DNA of 33,641 nt from JBOHTO01 sp050733695. Its GTDB lineage: Bacteria; Gemmatimonadota; Gemmatimonadetes; Gemmatimonadales; Gemmatimonadaceae. The notes beneath the pieces are model-generated. The model ran no database searches. It saw nothing but the letters and a program-made list of their open reading frames with translations, and was not told the DNA's origin. The stretch covers positions 1-33,641 of the forward strand of contig JBOHTO010000034.1 of the NCBI GenBank assembly GCA_050733695.1, given 5' to 3'. This document shows positions 14,056-21,934 of the stretch, piece by piece (within the stretch, counting starts at the first letter, position 1; each line of letters opens with the position of its first letter). The position numbers were made by a program, and so were the translations under genes.

Positions 14056-15873
14056 ATGATCCTCGCCCCTCGATTCCTGCCACGGCTAGCGTCGACGGTG
14101 GGGCTCTTCACGCGCTATGGCCTTCACGGAATCGCGAGCCAGAGGCAGTTGAAGCAGCTCGTCCCCGGCGAGTACGACCCCGCCGAGCGTACGGATGTTG
14201 GAACGGCCGAACGGGCCGCCGCTTTCAGGGCGCGCCTCGTGGAGCTCGGGCCCGCGTACATCAAGCTCGGCCAGGTCCTCTCGACACGCCCCGACATCAT
14301 GCCGCCGGCTTTCATTCACGAGCTGGAGTCGCTGCAGGACGACGTCGAGGCGCTGCCCTTCGACGCGATCGAGGAGACGGTCAGCACCGAACTGGGCGGC
14401 CGCATCAGCAAGCTGTTCGCAGGCTTCGACGAGACGCCGCTCGGCACGGCGAGTCTGGGCCAGGTGCACGCGGCCGAGCTGCGCGACGGACGCGAGGTCG
14501 TGGTGAAGGTTCAGCGTCCGGAGATCCGCGAGCAGCTCGCGGAGGACCTCGAGTTCTTCCGTGAGCTCGCCGCGTTCCTCACCGTGCACACGGGAGCCGG
14601 TGAGCGCGTCGACATGCTCGGCGTGGTACAGCAGCTCGAGCGCTCGCTCGCCGACGAGCTCGACTACCTCGTGGAGGCGCGTAACGCCGCGACCTTCCGC
14701 AGATCGCTGGCAGAGTTCCCGCGGATCGTCGTGCCGCGGGTGATCGAAGCATACACGACATCGCGCGTGCTCACGAGCGAGCGTGTGCACGGAATGAAGG
14801 TGGACGGCATTCCGCAGGTGACGCGCCTGGAGCACGACTTCCGCGAACTGGCCGAGGACTTCGCGAAGGCGTATCTCAAGCAGATCACGATCGACGGTCA
14901 CTTTCACGCCGACCCGCACCCAGGGAACGTGTTCGTGCTCATGCCCGGCGGCCGCAACCCGCGCACTCCGGCGGAGGTGGTTTCGGGCGAGAGACGGGAC
15001 CGTGCGCGCACTCCCGTAACGCAACTGTCGCGGATCGAGCAGGCTGCGCAGCGCGACGCCCCGCCGCCACCGACCGGGCCGGCGGTCCGCCTCGCGCTGA
15101 TCGACTTCGGCATGACGGCGCGACTGTCCGCGTCGCTTCGCGCCAGCATCGTGGACCTCCTCATGGACATCGCCGACAATCGCGGCGATGCTGCAGCCGA
15201 CACACTCATCGATATCGGTGAACCCATCGAGCCATTCGACCGATCACGGTATACGCGCGAGATCGCCGCCCTCGTCGCGCGAAACTACGACGTGTCCGTG
15301 GGTGAGGTGCGCGCCGGGAGCATCCTGTACGATGCGATCAACATTTCCTATCAGAGCGGGCTGCGACTGCCGGCCGAGCTCGTGCTGCTGGCGAAGGCGC
15401 TGTTCAACCTGGATGCAGTGACGCGCTCGCTCGACCCCACGTACAGTCCGATCGACGCGATACGCGAGTACGGCAATCAGATCGCGAACGACAGGGCGAA
15501 GCGGGAGCTATCGCCGCGACGGCTGTTCCAGATCGCGACCGCTGCTTCTGATCTCATGGGTCATCTGCCACACCGGCTGGATGTGATCACACAGCGCATG
15601 GCGAACAACGACTTTGCGCTGCGCATCGACGCTCCGCAGCTCGCGAATCTGCTGGGCGGGATGCAGAAGATCGCGAACCGGATCTTCTCGGGGCTCGTGA
15701 TCACGGGCCTGCTCGTCGCGAGCGCGATGCTGCTGCCGTATCAGAAGGCGCTGGGGATCGCGGGGTTCGTGATCTCGGGCGTGCTCGGATTGTACATGGT
15801 TGCCTCGATACTGCTGTCGGATCGCGGGCGGAAAGGCGGGAGGGCGGGAGGGGGCGCCAGGCGAGGCGAGTAG
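14056..15873 (+). CDS. ABC1/UbiB family kinase-like protein
   Basis: 605 residues from the ATG at 14056; an upstream ATG at 14029 is possible. UbiB hallmarks are present: GPAYIKLGQVLSTRPDIMPP (KxGQ motif), the Ala-rich nucleotide loop GTASLGQVHAAEL, the lysine in VVVKVQRP, HADPHPGN with Asp286, and LIDFGM with Asp350. The C-terminus carries two predicted membrane helices (IFSGLVITGLLVASAMLLPY and LGIAGFVISGVLGLYMVASI). UbiB/ADCK proteins are atypical membrane-bound ATPases/kinases needed for quinone biosynthesis or lipid homeostasis. Between the HADPHPGN and LIDFGM motifs there is an insert of about 40 mostly polar residues (GGRNPRTPAEVVSGERRDRA and following), longer than usual. A diverged copy of part of its 3' region lies at 20150-20246. 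Confidence 0.9.
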   Translation: MILAPRFLPRLASTVGLFTRYGLHGIASQRQLKQLVPGEYDPAERTDVGTAERAAAFRARLVELGPAYIKLGQVLSTRPDIMPPAFIHELESLQDDVEALPFDAIEETVSTELGGRISKLFAGFDETPLGTASLGQVHAAELRDGREVVVKVQRPEIREQLAEDLEFFRELAAFLTVHTGAGERVDMLGVVQQLERSLADELDYLVEARNAATFRRSLAEFPRIVVPRVIEAYTTSRVLTSERVHGMKVDGIPQVTRLEHDFRELAEDFAKAYLKQITIDGHFHADPHPGNVFVLMPGGRNPRTPAEVVSGERRDRARTPVTQLSRIEQAAQRDAPPPPTGPAVRLALIDFGMTARLSASLRASIVDLLMDIADNRGDAAADTLIDIGEPIEPFDRSRYTREIAALVARNYDVSVGEVRAGSILYDAINISYQSGLRLPAELVLLAKALFNLDAVTRSLDPTYSPIDAIREYGNQIANDRAKRELSPRRLFQIATAASDLMGHLPHRLDVITQRMANNDFALRIDAPQLANLLGGMQKIANRIFSGLVITGLLVASAMLLPYQKALGIAGFVISGVLGLYMVASILLSDRGRKGGRAGGGARRGE

Positions 15874-15925
15874 ATACGAGTAACGCCCTGGCCTCACGCA
15901 GCGAACAGGCACGAGTACGCGCGAC

Positions 15926-15957
15926 GCGAGGCTGCGAGGCTGCGAGGCTGCGAGACT
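15926..15957. repeat. Short tandem repeat, four 8-bp units
   Basis: GCGAGGCT is repeated three times, followed by one variant unit GCGAGACT and a partial GCGAAG. It lies in the 160-base spacer between the UbiB and UPF0182 genes. The 8-bp period suggests slippage; copy number may vary among strains. No coding capacity is implied. Confidence 0.85.
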
Positions 15958-16033
15958 GCGAAGGGGAGGCGACGCGCCGCGTCTCGGAGTACCTTGAACC
16001 GACAGCACCGCCATTTCCTCCCGCCGAGAGCTC

Positions 16034-18829
16034 ATGCGACGACTCCGCCCCGCCACGCTGCTCGTGATCCTCGGGAGCATCGCTCTCCTCCTCTTCGTCC
16101 TGCCCGGGCTCGTGCGCTTCGGCACGAACTGGCTCTGGATGCGCGAGATCGGATACGAGGCCGTTCTCGTCACCGAGATCGCGACACGATTGGCACTAGC
16201 GGCCGGCGTGGGACTGGCCGCCTACGGCTTCTTTCATCTGAATCTGCGCATCGCCCGCCGCCGGCACCGGCCGGTGCCGGTCCGGCTCGACGACATCGCG
16301 ATGATCACGGCCGGCCTGCGGGAGAAAGGGCTCGCCCGCATGCTGCTGCTGGGATCGGTGGGACTTTCGCTCGTGCTCGCGCTGCTCGCGTCGGGTGCCT
16401 GGCTCGCCGTGCTGAAGCTCGTTCACGGAGTGCCATTCGGCATCCCGGACCCGATGCTCGGGCGCGACGTGGGCTTCTACATGTTCACGCTGCCGGTTCT
16501 CTCCGGCGCACTCGCGCTGCTCGTGGGGCTCACCGTGCTCACGATGCTGCTCGTTGGCGCGTTCTACCTGACCAGCGGTGACATCGCGGTGAGTCCGGGA
16601 GCGGGGAGCAGACAGCGCCCGACGTCGGCGCAGCCGGCGATCCGGGTGTCGCGCGCGGCCGGCAGTCACGTCGCGGTCCTGCTCGCACTGTATCTCGTGC
16701 TCACGGCAGCGCAGATCTGGCTCGTGGACATTGCCGGACTGCTCCTGTCGACGACGGGACCCCTGGTGGGCGCGAGTTATACGGATGTCCACGCGCGACT
16801 GCCGGGGCTTCACGTGGCTGCGGTGGCCGCACTGATCGCGGCGGGTGTCATCGTCCTCGGGATCGTCCGCCGGAAGATGGGCATGTACGCCATCGCCGCC
16901 GTCGGCATCTACGCCGGCGTGTCCATTCTCTCTCGCGTCGTATACCCGGCCGCCGTGCAGAAGCTGGTGGTCACCCCCACCGAGCTCACGCGGGAACGGC
17001 CATACCTCGCCCGCCACATCTCGGCGACCCGTCACGCCTGGGGGCTCGACAGCGTGATCATCCGGGACCTGCGCGGCGAGGCGACGCTCACCCTCGCGGA
17101 CATCGAGGCGAACGGGGCCACCATCGAGAACGTGCGACTGTGGGATCGCGACCCGCTCCTGCAGACATTCGGGCAGATCCAGGAGATTCGTACCTACTAC
17201 GATTTCGTCTCGGTGGACGACGACCGCTACTGGATCGACGGGCGATACCGCCAGGTGCTGCTGTCGCCCCGCGAGCTGAACTCATCGTCGCTCCCCACGC
17301 GCTCGTTCATCAACGAGCACCTCACCTTCACGCACGGCATGGGGCTGACGATGGCCCCGGTGAACCAGGTGACGAACGAAGGCCTGCCGGTCCTCCTCGT
17401 GAAGGATCTGCCGCCGTCGTCCACCGGATCGCTGCGCATCACGCGCCCGCAGATCTACTACGGCGAGATGACCGACAGCTACGCCATCGTCGGCACGCGG
17501 CGGCGCGAGTTCGACTACCCGCTGGGCGACGAAAACATCTTCACCGATTACCAGGGGGCCGGGGGCGTCCCGATCTCGTCCCTGCCGCGCCGGGCTGCGC
17601 TCGCCTGGCGATTCCATTCGCTCAACATCCTCCTCTCGGGCGACATCACGAACGACAGCCGCATCCTGTACCACCGCAACATCGTGGACCGCGCGCACAA
17701 GGCACTCCCCTTCCTGCGGCTGGACGGCGACCCGTACCTCGTCATCACGGATGCCGGGGAGCTCGTGTGGCTGATGGATGCGTACACGAGCAGCACCCGC
17801 TACCCGTATGCCCAGCGCCTGACGAACGGCGTCAGCTACATGCGCAACAGCGTGAAGCTGGTGATCGATGCATATCACGGAAGCGTGCGCGCGTTCATCT
17901 CCGACACTGCGGATCCGATCGTCCGCACGTACGCGCGCATCTTCCCCGGGATCCTCCTGCCCATGGACTCCATGCCGGCAGATGTACGCTCGCACATCCG
18001 CGTCCCGGAAGATCTGTTCCGCGCACAGGTGGCGCTCTACACGATCTACCACATGGTGGAGCCGGAACTGTTCTATCACCGCGAGGATCAGTGGCAGATG
18101 CCGGCGGTGGGAGAGCGCGAGGAGCAGAGCACCTTCATGCGGCGGATCGTCATGCGCCTGCCCGAGGAGGAACGCGCGGAGTTCATTTTCATGGCGCCGT
18201 TCACACCCCGCGGCAAGGACAACCTCGCGTCGTGGATGGTGGCGCGAAACGATGGCGAGCACTATGGCAATCTCACCGTCTACCGCTTCCCCAAGCAGAG
18301 CCTCGTCTTCGGGCCGCAGCAGATCGTCAACCGCATGAACCAGGACACCGACATCGCGCGCCAGGTGTCGTTGTGGGACCAGCGGGGCTCCGAGGTGATC
18401 CGTGGGGCGCTGATGGTGATCCCGATCGAGGAGTCGCTGATCTACGTGCAGCCTCTGTATCTGCGCGCGGAGGGTGGCAAGATCCCCGAGCTCAAGCGCG
18501 TGATCGTGGCGTATCAGAACAGGGTGGTGATGGAGGAGACGCTGGATCTCGGGCTCGCGCGCCTGTTCGGCGGCGCGCCGTCACCTCCGGCTGCTGTCGC
18601 GGCCGGGGGCGATCGACCGCCCGCTCCCGATGCGGTGCCAGCCACACCCGCCGCCCCTCCCACCGCCGCCGCCGCGCCGGATGCGGCAATGGGCGAGCTG
18701 CTGCAACGCGCCCGCGAGCACTACGGGCGCGCGATCGCCGCGCAGCGGGCGGGGGACTGGGCGACGTACGGCGCGGAGATCACACGCCTCGGCGAGGTGC
18801 TCGAGCGACTGGGCGCGCCGGATCCCTGA
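16034..18829 (+). CDS. UPF0182 family membrane protein
   Basis: 931 residues. About seven hydrophobic helices occupy residues 8-300, beginning with LVILGSIALLLFVLPGLVRF. They are interrupted by the family's conserved DPMLGRDVGFYMFTLP segment. The long C-terminal region is soluble and probably faces outward, with conserved-looking pieces such as IRTYYDFVSVDDDRYWIDG, FTPRGKDNLASWMVARNDG and FGPQQIVNRMNQDT. This is the COG1615/UPF0182 architecture; the biochemical role of the family is unknown to me. After residue 850 there is a Pro/Ala-rich linker and a final helical module (MGELLQRAREHYGRAIAAQR) common in these proteins. The gene is 160 bases after UbiB on the same strand; a functional link is not established. 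Confidence 0.9.
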   Translation: MRRLRPATLLVILGSIALLLFVLPGLVRFGTNWLWMREIGYEAVLVTEIATRLALAAGVGLAAYGFFHLNLRIARRRHRPVPVRLDDIAMITAGLREKGLARMLLLGSVGLSLVLALLASGAWLAVLKLVHGVPFGIPDPMLGRDVGFYMFTLPVLSGALALLVGLTVLTMLLVGAFYLTSGDIAVSPGAGSRQRPTSAQPAIRVSRAAGSHVAVLLALYLVLTAAQIWLVDIAGLLLSTTGPLVGASYTDVHARLPGLHVAAVAALIAAGVIVLGIVRRKMGMYAIAAVGIYAGVSILSRVVYPAAVQKLVVTPTELTRERPYLARHISATRHAWGLDSVIIRDLRGEATLTLADIEANGATIENVRLWDRDPLLQTFGQIQEIRTYYDFVSVDDDRYWIDGRYRQVLLSPRELNSSSLPTRSFINEHLTFTHGMGLTMAPVNQVTNEGLPVLLVKDLPPSSTGSLRITRPQIYYGEMTDSYAIVGTRRREFDYPLGDENIFTDYQGAGGVPISSLPRRAALAWRFHSLNILLSGDITNDSRILYHRNIVDRAHKALPFLRLDGDPYLVITDAGELVWLMDAYTSSTRYPYAQRLTNGVSYMRNSVKLVIDAYHGSVRAFISDTADPIVRTYARIFPGILLPMDSMPADVRSHIRVPEDLFRAQVALYTIYHMVEPELFYHREDQWQMPAVGEREEQSTFMRRIVMRLPEEERAEFIFMAPFTPRGKDNLASWMVARNDGEHYGNLTVYRFPKQSLVFGPQQIVNRMNQDTDIARQVSLWDQRGSEVIRGALMVIPIEESLIYVQPLYLRAEGGKIPELKRVIVAYQNRVVMEETLDLGLARLFGGAPSPPAAVAAGGDRPPAPDAVPATPAAPPTAAAAPDAAMGELLQRAREHYGRAIAAQRAGDWATYGAEITRLGEVLERLGAPDP

Positions 18830-18835
18830 CCGCGA

Positions 18836-18880
18836 GGGCACTTGGGGGTCAGGTCTTGTTTTGCAACATCATTTGACTTC
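18836..18880. repeat. 45-bp direct repeat, copy 1 (GGGGTCAGGTCTTGTTTTGC type)
   Basis: First of two nearly identical adjacent units, seven bases after the UPF0182 stop. Each contains GGGGTCAGGTCTTGTTTTGC followed by AACATCATTTGACTTC. The TGGGGTCAGGTCTTG word is one I associate with ends of REP/RAYT-type (IS200-like) elements and MITE-like repeats. The unit is much more A/T-rich than its surroundings. No transposase gene accompanies it. Confidence 0.8.
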
Positions 18881-18881
18881 G

Positions 18882-18925
18882 GGGCACTTGGGGTCAGGTC
18901 TTGTTTTGCAACATCGTTTGACTTC
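18882..18925. repeat. 45-bp direct repeat, copy 2
   Basis: Second unit, separated from the first by a single base. It differs by one fewer G in the G run and by one base (ATCGTTTG instead of ATCATTTG). It forms the boundary at which a toxin-like fragment on the minus strand ends abruptly, suggesting that the repeat pair arrived with, or caused, that truncation. Confidence 0.8.
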
Positions 18926-18929
18926 TGAA

Positions 18930-19068
18930 AGGCATCGGCCACCGGCGACCAGACGACTTTCACCGGGGGACGGCGTGCGCGAAGCCGCTTCGCGACCCCT
19001 GCGTGGGTTGTCCCCTTGCCTTGCCGCCACTTCGCCTCTGCCTCACGAGCGTCTCGGAGGAGTGCCAT
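18930..19068 (-). pseudogene. Remnant of a ParE/RelE-type toxin-antitoxin pair
   Basis: The minus strand reads MALLRDAREAEAKWRQGKGT, then THAGVAKRLRARRP, which looks like the C-terminal part of a small antitoxin. It is followed without a stop by VKVVWSPVADAF, from the GTG at 18963, which matches the usual opening of ParE toxins (MKVVWSPLA-). The toxin part ends after about a dozen residues where the 45-bp repeat begins. Upstream, a TGA sits directly before the ATG at 19068, so the antitoxin's N-terminal DNA-binding part is missing. Both genes would be non-functional. The fragments are short, so the assignment is tentative. Confidence 0.38.
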
Positions 19069-19395
19069 TCAGGTGCGAAGTCGGCGCCGTTCTGCCACAC
19101 GATCATACGCAGCTCTGGCTCGATGCGAACGACGGCGAATACCGTTGGGGTGTGGAGGGGCTCGAAGACAGGACCTTACAGATACGTGCGCAGATCCAAC
19201 TCGCCCTCTGCTCCATCATCGGAACTGGTCGTCGGGCACGAGCGGGAGCCACCGGGATCATGCGCAATCTGGACCGATGAGGTCCGGCCCCGGGCAGTAC
19301 CGTCGCGATGAAGAGTCCTGCCTCGGCCGCGGAGAAGCTGACCGCGCAGCGGACCGTCCGCTGCAACCGGTTATTGGCGGCGCAGGAAAAGGATC
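19069..19395. other. Accessory spacer, no intact gene
   Basis: Several short open frames exist on both strands but none has convincing start, length or family resemblance. The plus strand has a frame ending at 19280 containing HTQLWLDANDGEYRWGVEGL, which may be a fragment of a real protein. The right part of this stretch holds a strong inverted repeat (19346-19364). I see nothing else. Confidence 0.4.
19346..19364. repeat. Perfect 19-bp inverted repeat, possible attC-like hairpin
   Basis: GCAGCGGAC-C-GTCCGCTGC is a perfect palindrome with 9-base arms and one central base, located 31 bases beyond the stop of the VOC gene on the minus strand. Read on the minus strand the context is AATAACCGGTTGCAGCGGAC, similar in style to the first half of integron attC sites (AAC, spacer, GCGGACG). 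I cannot identify a matching second core site (GTTRRRY), so it is recorded as a hairpin of uncertain nature that could also be a terminator for the VOC gene. Confidence 0.5.
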
Positions 19396-19800
19396 TCAGG
19401 CACCCTTGTTCCTGTCGTCCCAGATCATCGGCTCCCAGAGTTCGACCTTGTTCCCATCCGGGTCCATGATCCAGGCGAACTTGCCGTTCTCGTGCGATTC
19501 GGGTCCGCTGATGACTTCCACGCCGCTCGCACGCAGTTGCGCCAGCATCTCGCCGAGGTTATCGACCCGGTAGTTGATCATGAAGGAGGAGTTGCTTGGG
19601 CTGAACCACTGGCTGTCCCTTTCCGCGAGATGCCACACAGTGAGGCCCCGGTCCTCGGCTCGATCGTCAGGCCATTTGAGGACAGCCCCGCCAAAGTCTT
19701 CCAGCGGCATACCCAGGTGCTCCTGGTACCAGGCTGCCAGCGCGGCGCCATTTCCCTTGCACTTGAGGAAGACGCCGCCGATTCCGGTGATCCTTGCCAA
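19396..19800 (-). CDS. VOC (glyoxalase/bleomycin-resistance) family protein
   Basis: 134 residues starting with TTG at 19800; a GGAG motif lies five bases upstream. The sequence MARITGIGGVFLKCKGNGAA, then WYQEHLGMPLEDFGGAVLKW, then FMINYRVDNLGEMLAQLRAS and WIMDPDGNKVELWEP, shows the paired beta-alpha-beta-beta-beta modules of vicinal-oxygen-chelate proteins. The family includes glyoxalase I, dioxygenases and antibiotic-binding proteins, so substrate cannot be assigned. The terminal MDPDGNKVELWEP is the typical second-module metal-site strand. It stands alone in the accessory strip, with a perfect palindrome just past its stop. Confidence 0.85.
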   Translation of the reverse strand: MARITGIGGVFLKCKGNGAALAAWYQEHLGMPLEDFGGAVLKWPDDRAEDRGLTVWHLAERDSQWFSPSNSSFMINYRVDNLGEMLAQLRASGVEVISGPESHENGKFAWIMDPDGNKVELWEPMIWDDRNKGA

Positions 19801-20149
19801 CTTCGCTCCACTCGTTGGGCCGCCTTGACTGCTGAATGGACTGCCACGTTATACTGCACACGCCGAGCAAGCACTGCAAGCGCTGCGCAGCCTTTCGTGA
19901 ATCCGGGCATGAGATCGCCGCAGCGGAAGCGACACCGCGCCACCGACTTGGCATCCCGACCCGGCAGTGCGCAACGCCGCCAATGCTGCGGCGGCGCCGC
20001 ACCATGACCTGCGATACTCTGTCTGGAGGGCCGGAGCACCGCGTATTGAATGATCCTCTCTCGCCGCTGAACCAGGAACCGGTCCGCCGCACCGTTGCGT
20101 CCGTGTCATCTCGATCCGAGGACGCGCGTATGCCAGCGATAGCGGCAAC
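19801..20149. other. Accessory spacer without a recognisable gene
   Basis: No frame on either strand resembles a known protein or has a credible ribosome binding site. Base composition is somewhat less GC-rich than in the core genes. The stretch ends at a short fragment derived from a UbiB gene. Confidence 0.4.
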
Positions 20150-20246
20150 CAGATCGCGACGGCTGCTCCTGATCTCATGCGTCACCCTGCCGCAGCGGCC
20201 GGACGTGCTCACGCAGTGGATGGCGAACAATGACTTCGCTCTGCGC
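20150..20246 (+). pseudogene. Fragment of a UbiB/ABC1 kinase gene (diverged partial duplicate)
   Basis: These 97 bases align with 15529-15624 inside the intact UbiB gene. By hand I count about 15 mismatches and one inserted base, many mismatches being at third codon positions. The fragment reads QIATAAPDLMRH in one frame and, after the inserted base, LPQRPDVLTQWMANNDFALR. The intact gene reads QIATAASDLMGHLPHRLDVI, then TQRMANNDFALR. No flanking UbiB sequence is recognisable, so this is an isolated fossil rather than a second gene. It ends 21 bases before the stop of the minus-strand VOC gene. Confidence 0.75.
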
Positions 20247-20267
20247 AGCCGGGAAACCTCGCGCGAA

Positions 20268-20624
20268 CTACTGGACGAAGACGAGCAGCACGCCGGACGG
20301 ATCGACGACATGGAGAACGATCGAATCGTCGACGCCCTCGGGCGGCTTGATGCGGACGTTCTCGAACCTGCCGCTGCCGACTATCGCCTTCACATGCGCA
20401 TGCCACGCCTCCACATCATCGACACCCATGACGATCATGAAATTTGCGGCCCAGTCCTGAACGTAGTAATCCTGCAGTCGGAATCTGTTGCCGTTCAGTT
20501 CGAAGTCCACCGTCCCGCCCCACCCTTCCGACGCCTTGAACCCCAGAGCGATGTAGAATTGCTTCGACACATCGAAGTTCCTTGCAGGCACGTACACCTT
20601 GAAGTCGCGAATCGTCGGCGGCAT
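20268..20624 (-). CDS. VOC family protein, second copy type
   Basis: 118 residues from the ATG at 20624, which is preceded by a clear GGGAGG ribosome binding site; an upstream ATG at 20666 is rejected for that reason. The sequence MPPTIRDFKVYVPARNFDVS, then KQFYIALGFKASEGWGGTVD, then FELNGNRFRLQDYYVQDWAA, ends in HVVDPSGVLLVFVQ. This is the single-repeat VOC layout with the usual final DPSG turn. It is not closely similar to the VOC protein at 19396-19800. It may bind or modify a small hydrophobic or thiol substrate; the specific role is unknown. Confidence 0.82.
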   Translation of the reverse strand: MPPTIRDFKVYVPARNFDVSKQFYIALGFKASEGWGGTVDFELNGNRFRLQDYYVQDWAANFMIVMGVDDVEAWHAHVKAIVGSGRFENVRIKPPEGVDDSIVLHVVDPSGVLLVFVQ

Positions 20625-20696
20625 TCGTAAACCTCCCTTGTTGACCGCCCCGAATGCCACGATCACCTCCGATGGCGGATCGGAACGCTGATGCGT

Positions 20697-21077
20697 TTAG
20701 CTGTCGGCGATGAGCGAGAGATGCGTCGAAACGCACTTCCATTCCCCGCCCTGCTGCACGAACACGGACGATACCCGCTCGATCAGATGAAAGGCCTGGC
20801 CGTGGAACCGGCCCCCGGATATCCCGCGTGCGACGACGACGGCAGTGTCTCCGTACACACGCACCTGCATCTCGTTAGACTCCATGACGTCGTGCGTGAG
20901 TGCTCCGGACTTCACCAGGTCGAGAAAGTTCTGCCTGCCACCAACGCTGCCGTCGGGGCCGATGATCGTCCAATCGTCGGCCATGTAGCGCCCGATTGCT
21001 TCCGGGTCGTTCTCGACGATGGCCCGGTCCCACCCGGTGGCCACGTTCATCAGTTCTTCCTCGACAGTCGCACTCAA
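20697..21077 (-). CDS. DUF4440 / SnoaL-like (NTF2-fold) protein
   Basis: 126 residues: MSATVEEELMNVATGWDRAI, then ENDPEAIGRYMADDWTIIGP, then a curved-sheet region ending VFVQQGGEWKCVSTHLSLI. The helix-rich start followed by D-W--IGPDG and a final G-W----H is the DUF4440 pattern of the NTF2-like superfamily, cone-shaped folds that act as small enzymes or binding proteins. Its ATG overlaps the stop of the GNAT gene by four bases, so the two are co-translated and possibly act together. No substrate can be inferred. Confidence 0.82.
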   Translation of the reverse strand: MSATVEEELMNVATGWDRAIVENDPEAIGRYMADDWTIIGPDGSVGGRQNFLDLVKSGALTHDVMESNEMQVRVYGDTAVVVARGISGGRFHGQAFHLIERVSSVFVQQGGEWKCVSTHLSLIADS

Positions 21078-21607
21078 GGCTCACCCCTCGCGTCACTTCC
21101 CGGCCGTTCGCCGCTGCGGACCGCGCGGCGCGCGCCCACGGACTTCAGCATCCGGGTCCATTCGACGGCATATCCTGTTTGCTCGTACAGTCGCCGGGCC
21201 CGGTCGTTGCCTTCAAAAACGTGCAGTGTGAGCCACGGGTAGCCGGCTTCCTCCGCCCAGCGCTCAGCGGCCGCCAGTAACGAACGTCCCACGCCGCGTC
21301 CTTCGCCCGCACCTGCAACTACGAGGTCGGTTACGTGCCCGCAAGGCGCGTCGGAGAAGTAATCCCGGTCCGTTCGCAACGAGATGAACCCCACCGGCGT
21401 TCCTGATGCGTCCTCGGCAGCCAGGATCGCCGAGCCCGGGCTGGGACTGGCCAGTTCGCGCGCCAACCCCGCGGCAACAGCGGCGTCCATGGCCGCGACT
21501 TCACGCCAGGGCGGTGGTCCGAACTCGTGCAGGCGAGGCGCGAGTGCCGTGATCCAGCCAGCATCATCCGCGTGTGCAGGGCGAATTCGGACGTCCACGT
21601 CGTTCAT
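21074..21607 (-). CDS. GNAT family N-acetyltransferase
   Basis: 177 residues from the ATG at 21607 (MNDVDVRIRPAHADDAGWIT). The sequence shows the GNAT motifs in order: an early AILAAEDASGTPVGFISL strand pair, VTDLVVAGAGEGRGVGRSLL with the acetyl-CoA pyrophosphate loop (R/Q-x-x-G-x-G/A), AAAERWAEEAGYPWLTLHVF, and the terminal NDRARRLYEQTGYAVEW. Longer in-frame starts exist to 21835 but would add a low-quality Arg-rich extension that overlaps a decayed hicB frame. The acceptor is not predictable; antibiotic, amino acid or protein N-acetylation are all possible. Coupled by ATGA to the DUF4440 gene. Confidence 0.88.
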   Translation of the reverse strand: MNDVDVRIRPAHADDAGWITALAPRLHEFGPPPWREVAAMDAAVAAGLARELASPSPGSAILAAEDASGTPVGFISLRTDRDYFSDAPCGHVTDLVVAGAGEGRGVGRSLLAAAERWAEEAGYPWLTLHVFEGNDRARRLYEQTGYAVEWTRMLKSVGARRAVRSGERPGSDARGEP

Positions 21608-21651
21608 CGTCGGTCTCCACGGCGCGCGCGCCCGCGTACGACGTTCGCAGA

Positions 21652-21685
21652 CACCGGCGTGCACTGCTCCTGCGCACGTCCGGTG
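21652..21685. repeat. Imperfect inverted repeat between hicB remnant and GNAT gene
   Basis: CACCGGCGTGC (21652-21662) pairs with GCACGTCCGGTG (21674-21685) except for one bulged base, with an 11-base loop. It lies downstream of the decayed hicB frame and upstream of the GNAT start on the minus strand. It may be a terminator of the former hicAB transcript or a recombination-related hairpin. Confidence 0.4.
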
Positions 21686-21695
21686 CACTGTGTGG

Positions 21696-21934
21696 TCATG
21701 CGACGTTCTGCATCTTGTTCGCGCAGTCCCGACCCGACGTTGGCGGCGGGAGTGGCCTTCCGTCCTGGTGGTAGAGCACAATCGCTTCCTCCACAACCTG
21801 GCACAGTTGATTGAAGCTGACTCTCTCATCCTCACCGTGGCACCCTTCGTAGATCAGGCCCGGGGAGCTCCCGACAAAACACTGGTCCTCTTCCGGCCAC
21901 TCGACGATCTTCGCGTACCTTGCACTTCCTTCAT
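21696..21934 (-). pseudogene. hicB: hicB-like antitoxin remnant, start frame disrupted
   Basis: One minus-strand frame reads GSARYAKIVEWPEEDQCFVG, then SSPGLIYEGCHGEDER, VEEAIVLYHQDGRPLPPPTS, and stops at 21696. This is the short HicB antitoxin form, with a partial RNase H-like fold and no DNA-binding tail. The natural start should be the ATG at 21934 (ATGAAGGAAGTGCAAG), but that ATG is in the wrong frame by one base: adding an A would restore MKGSARYAKIVEW. No other start codon precedes the conserved part in its own frame nearby. The gene is therefore probably not translated. It follows the hicA remnant as expected for hicAB. Confidence 0.65.

Noticed and set aside
16196..18262. Long open frames opposite and in alternative frames of UPF0182 (for example on the minus strand 17282-18262)
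   Set aside because: They are a by-product of high GC coding sequence; composition is Arg/His-rich and no domain is visible, whereas the plus-strand frame matches UPF0182 throughout.
21608..21835. N-terminal extension of the GNAT protein
   Set aside because: It overlaps the hicB remnant and hairpin, is Arg-rich, and the normal GNAT start MNDVDVRIRPA is at 21607.
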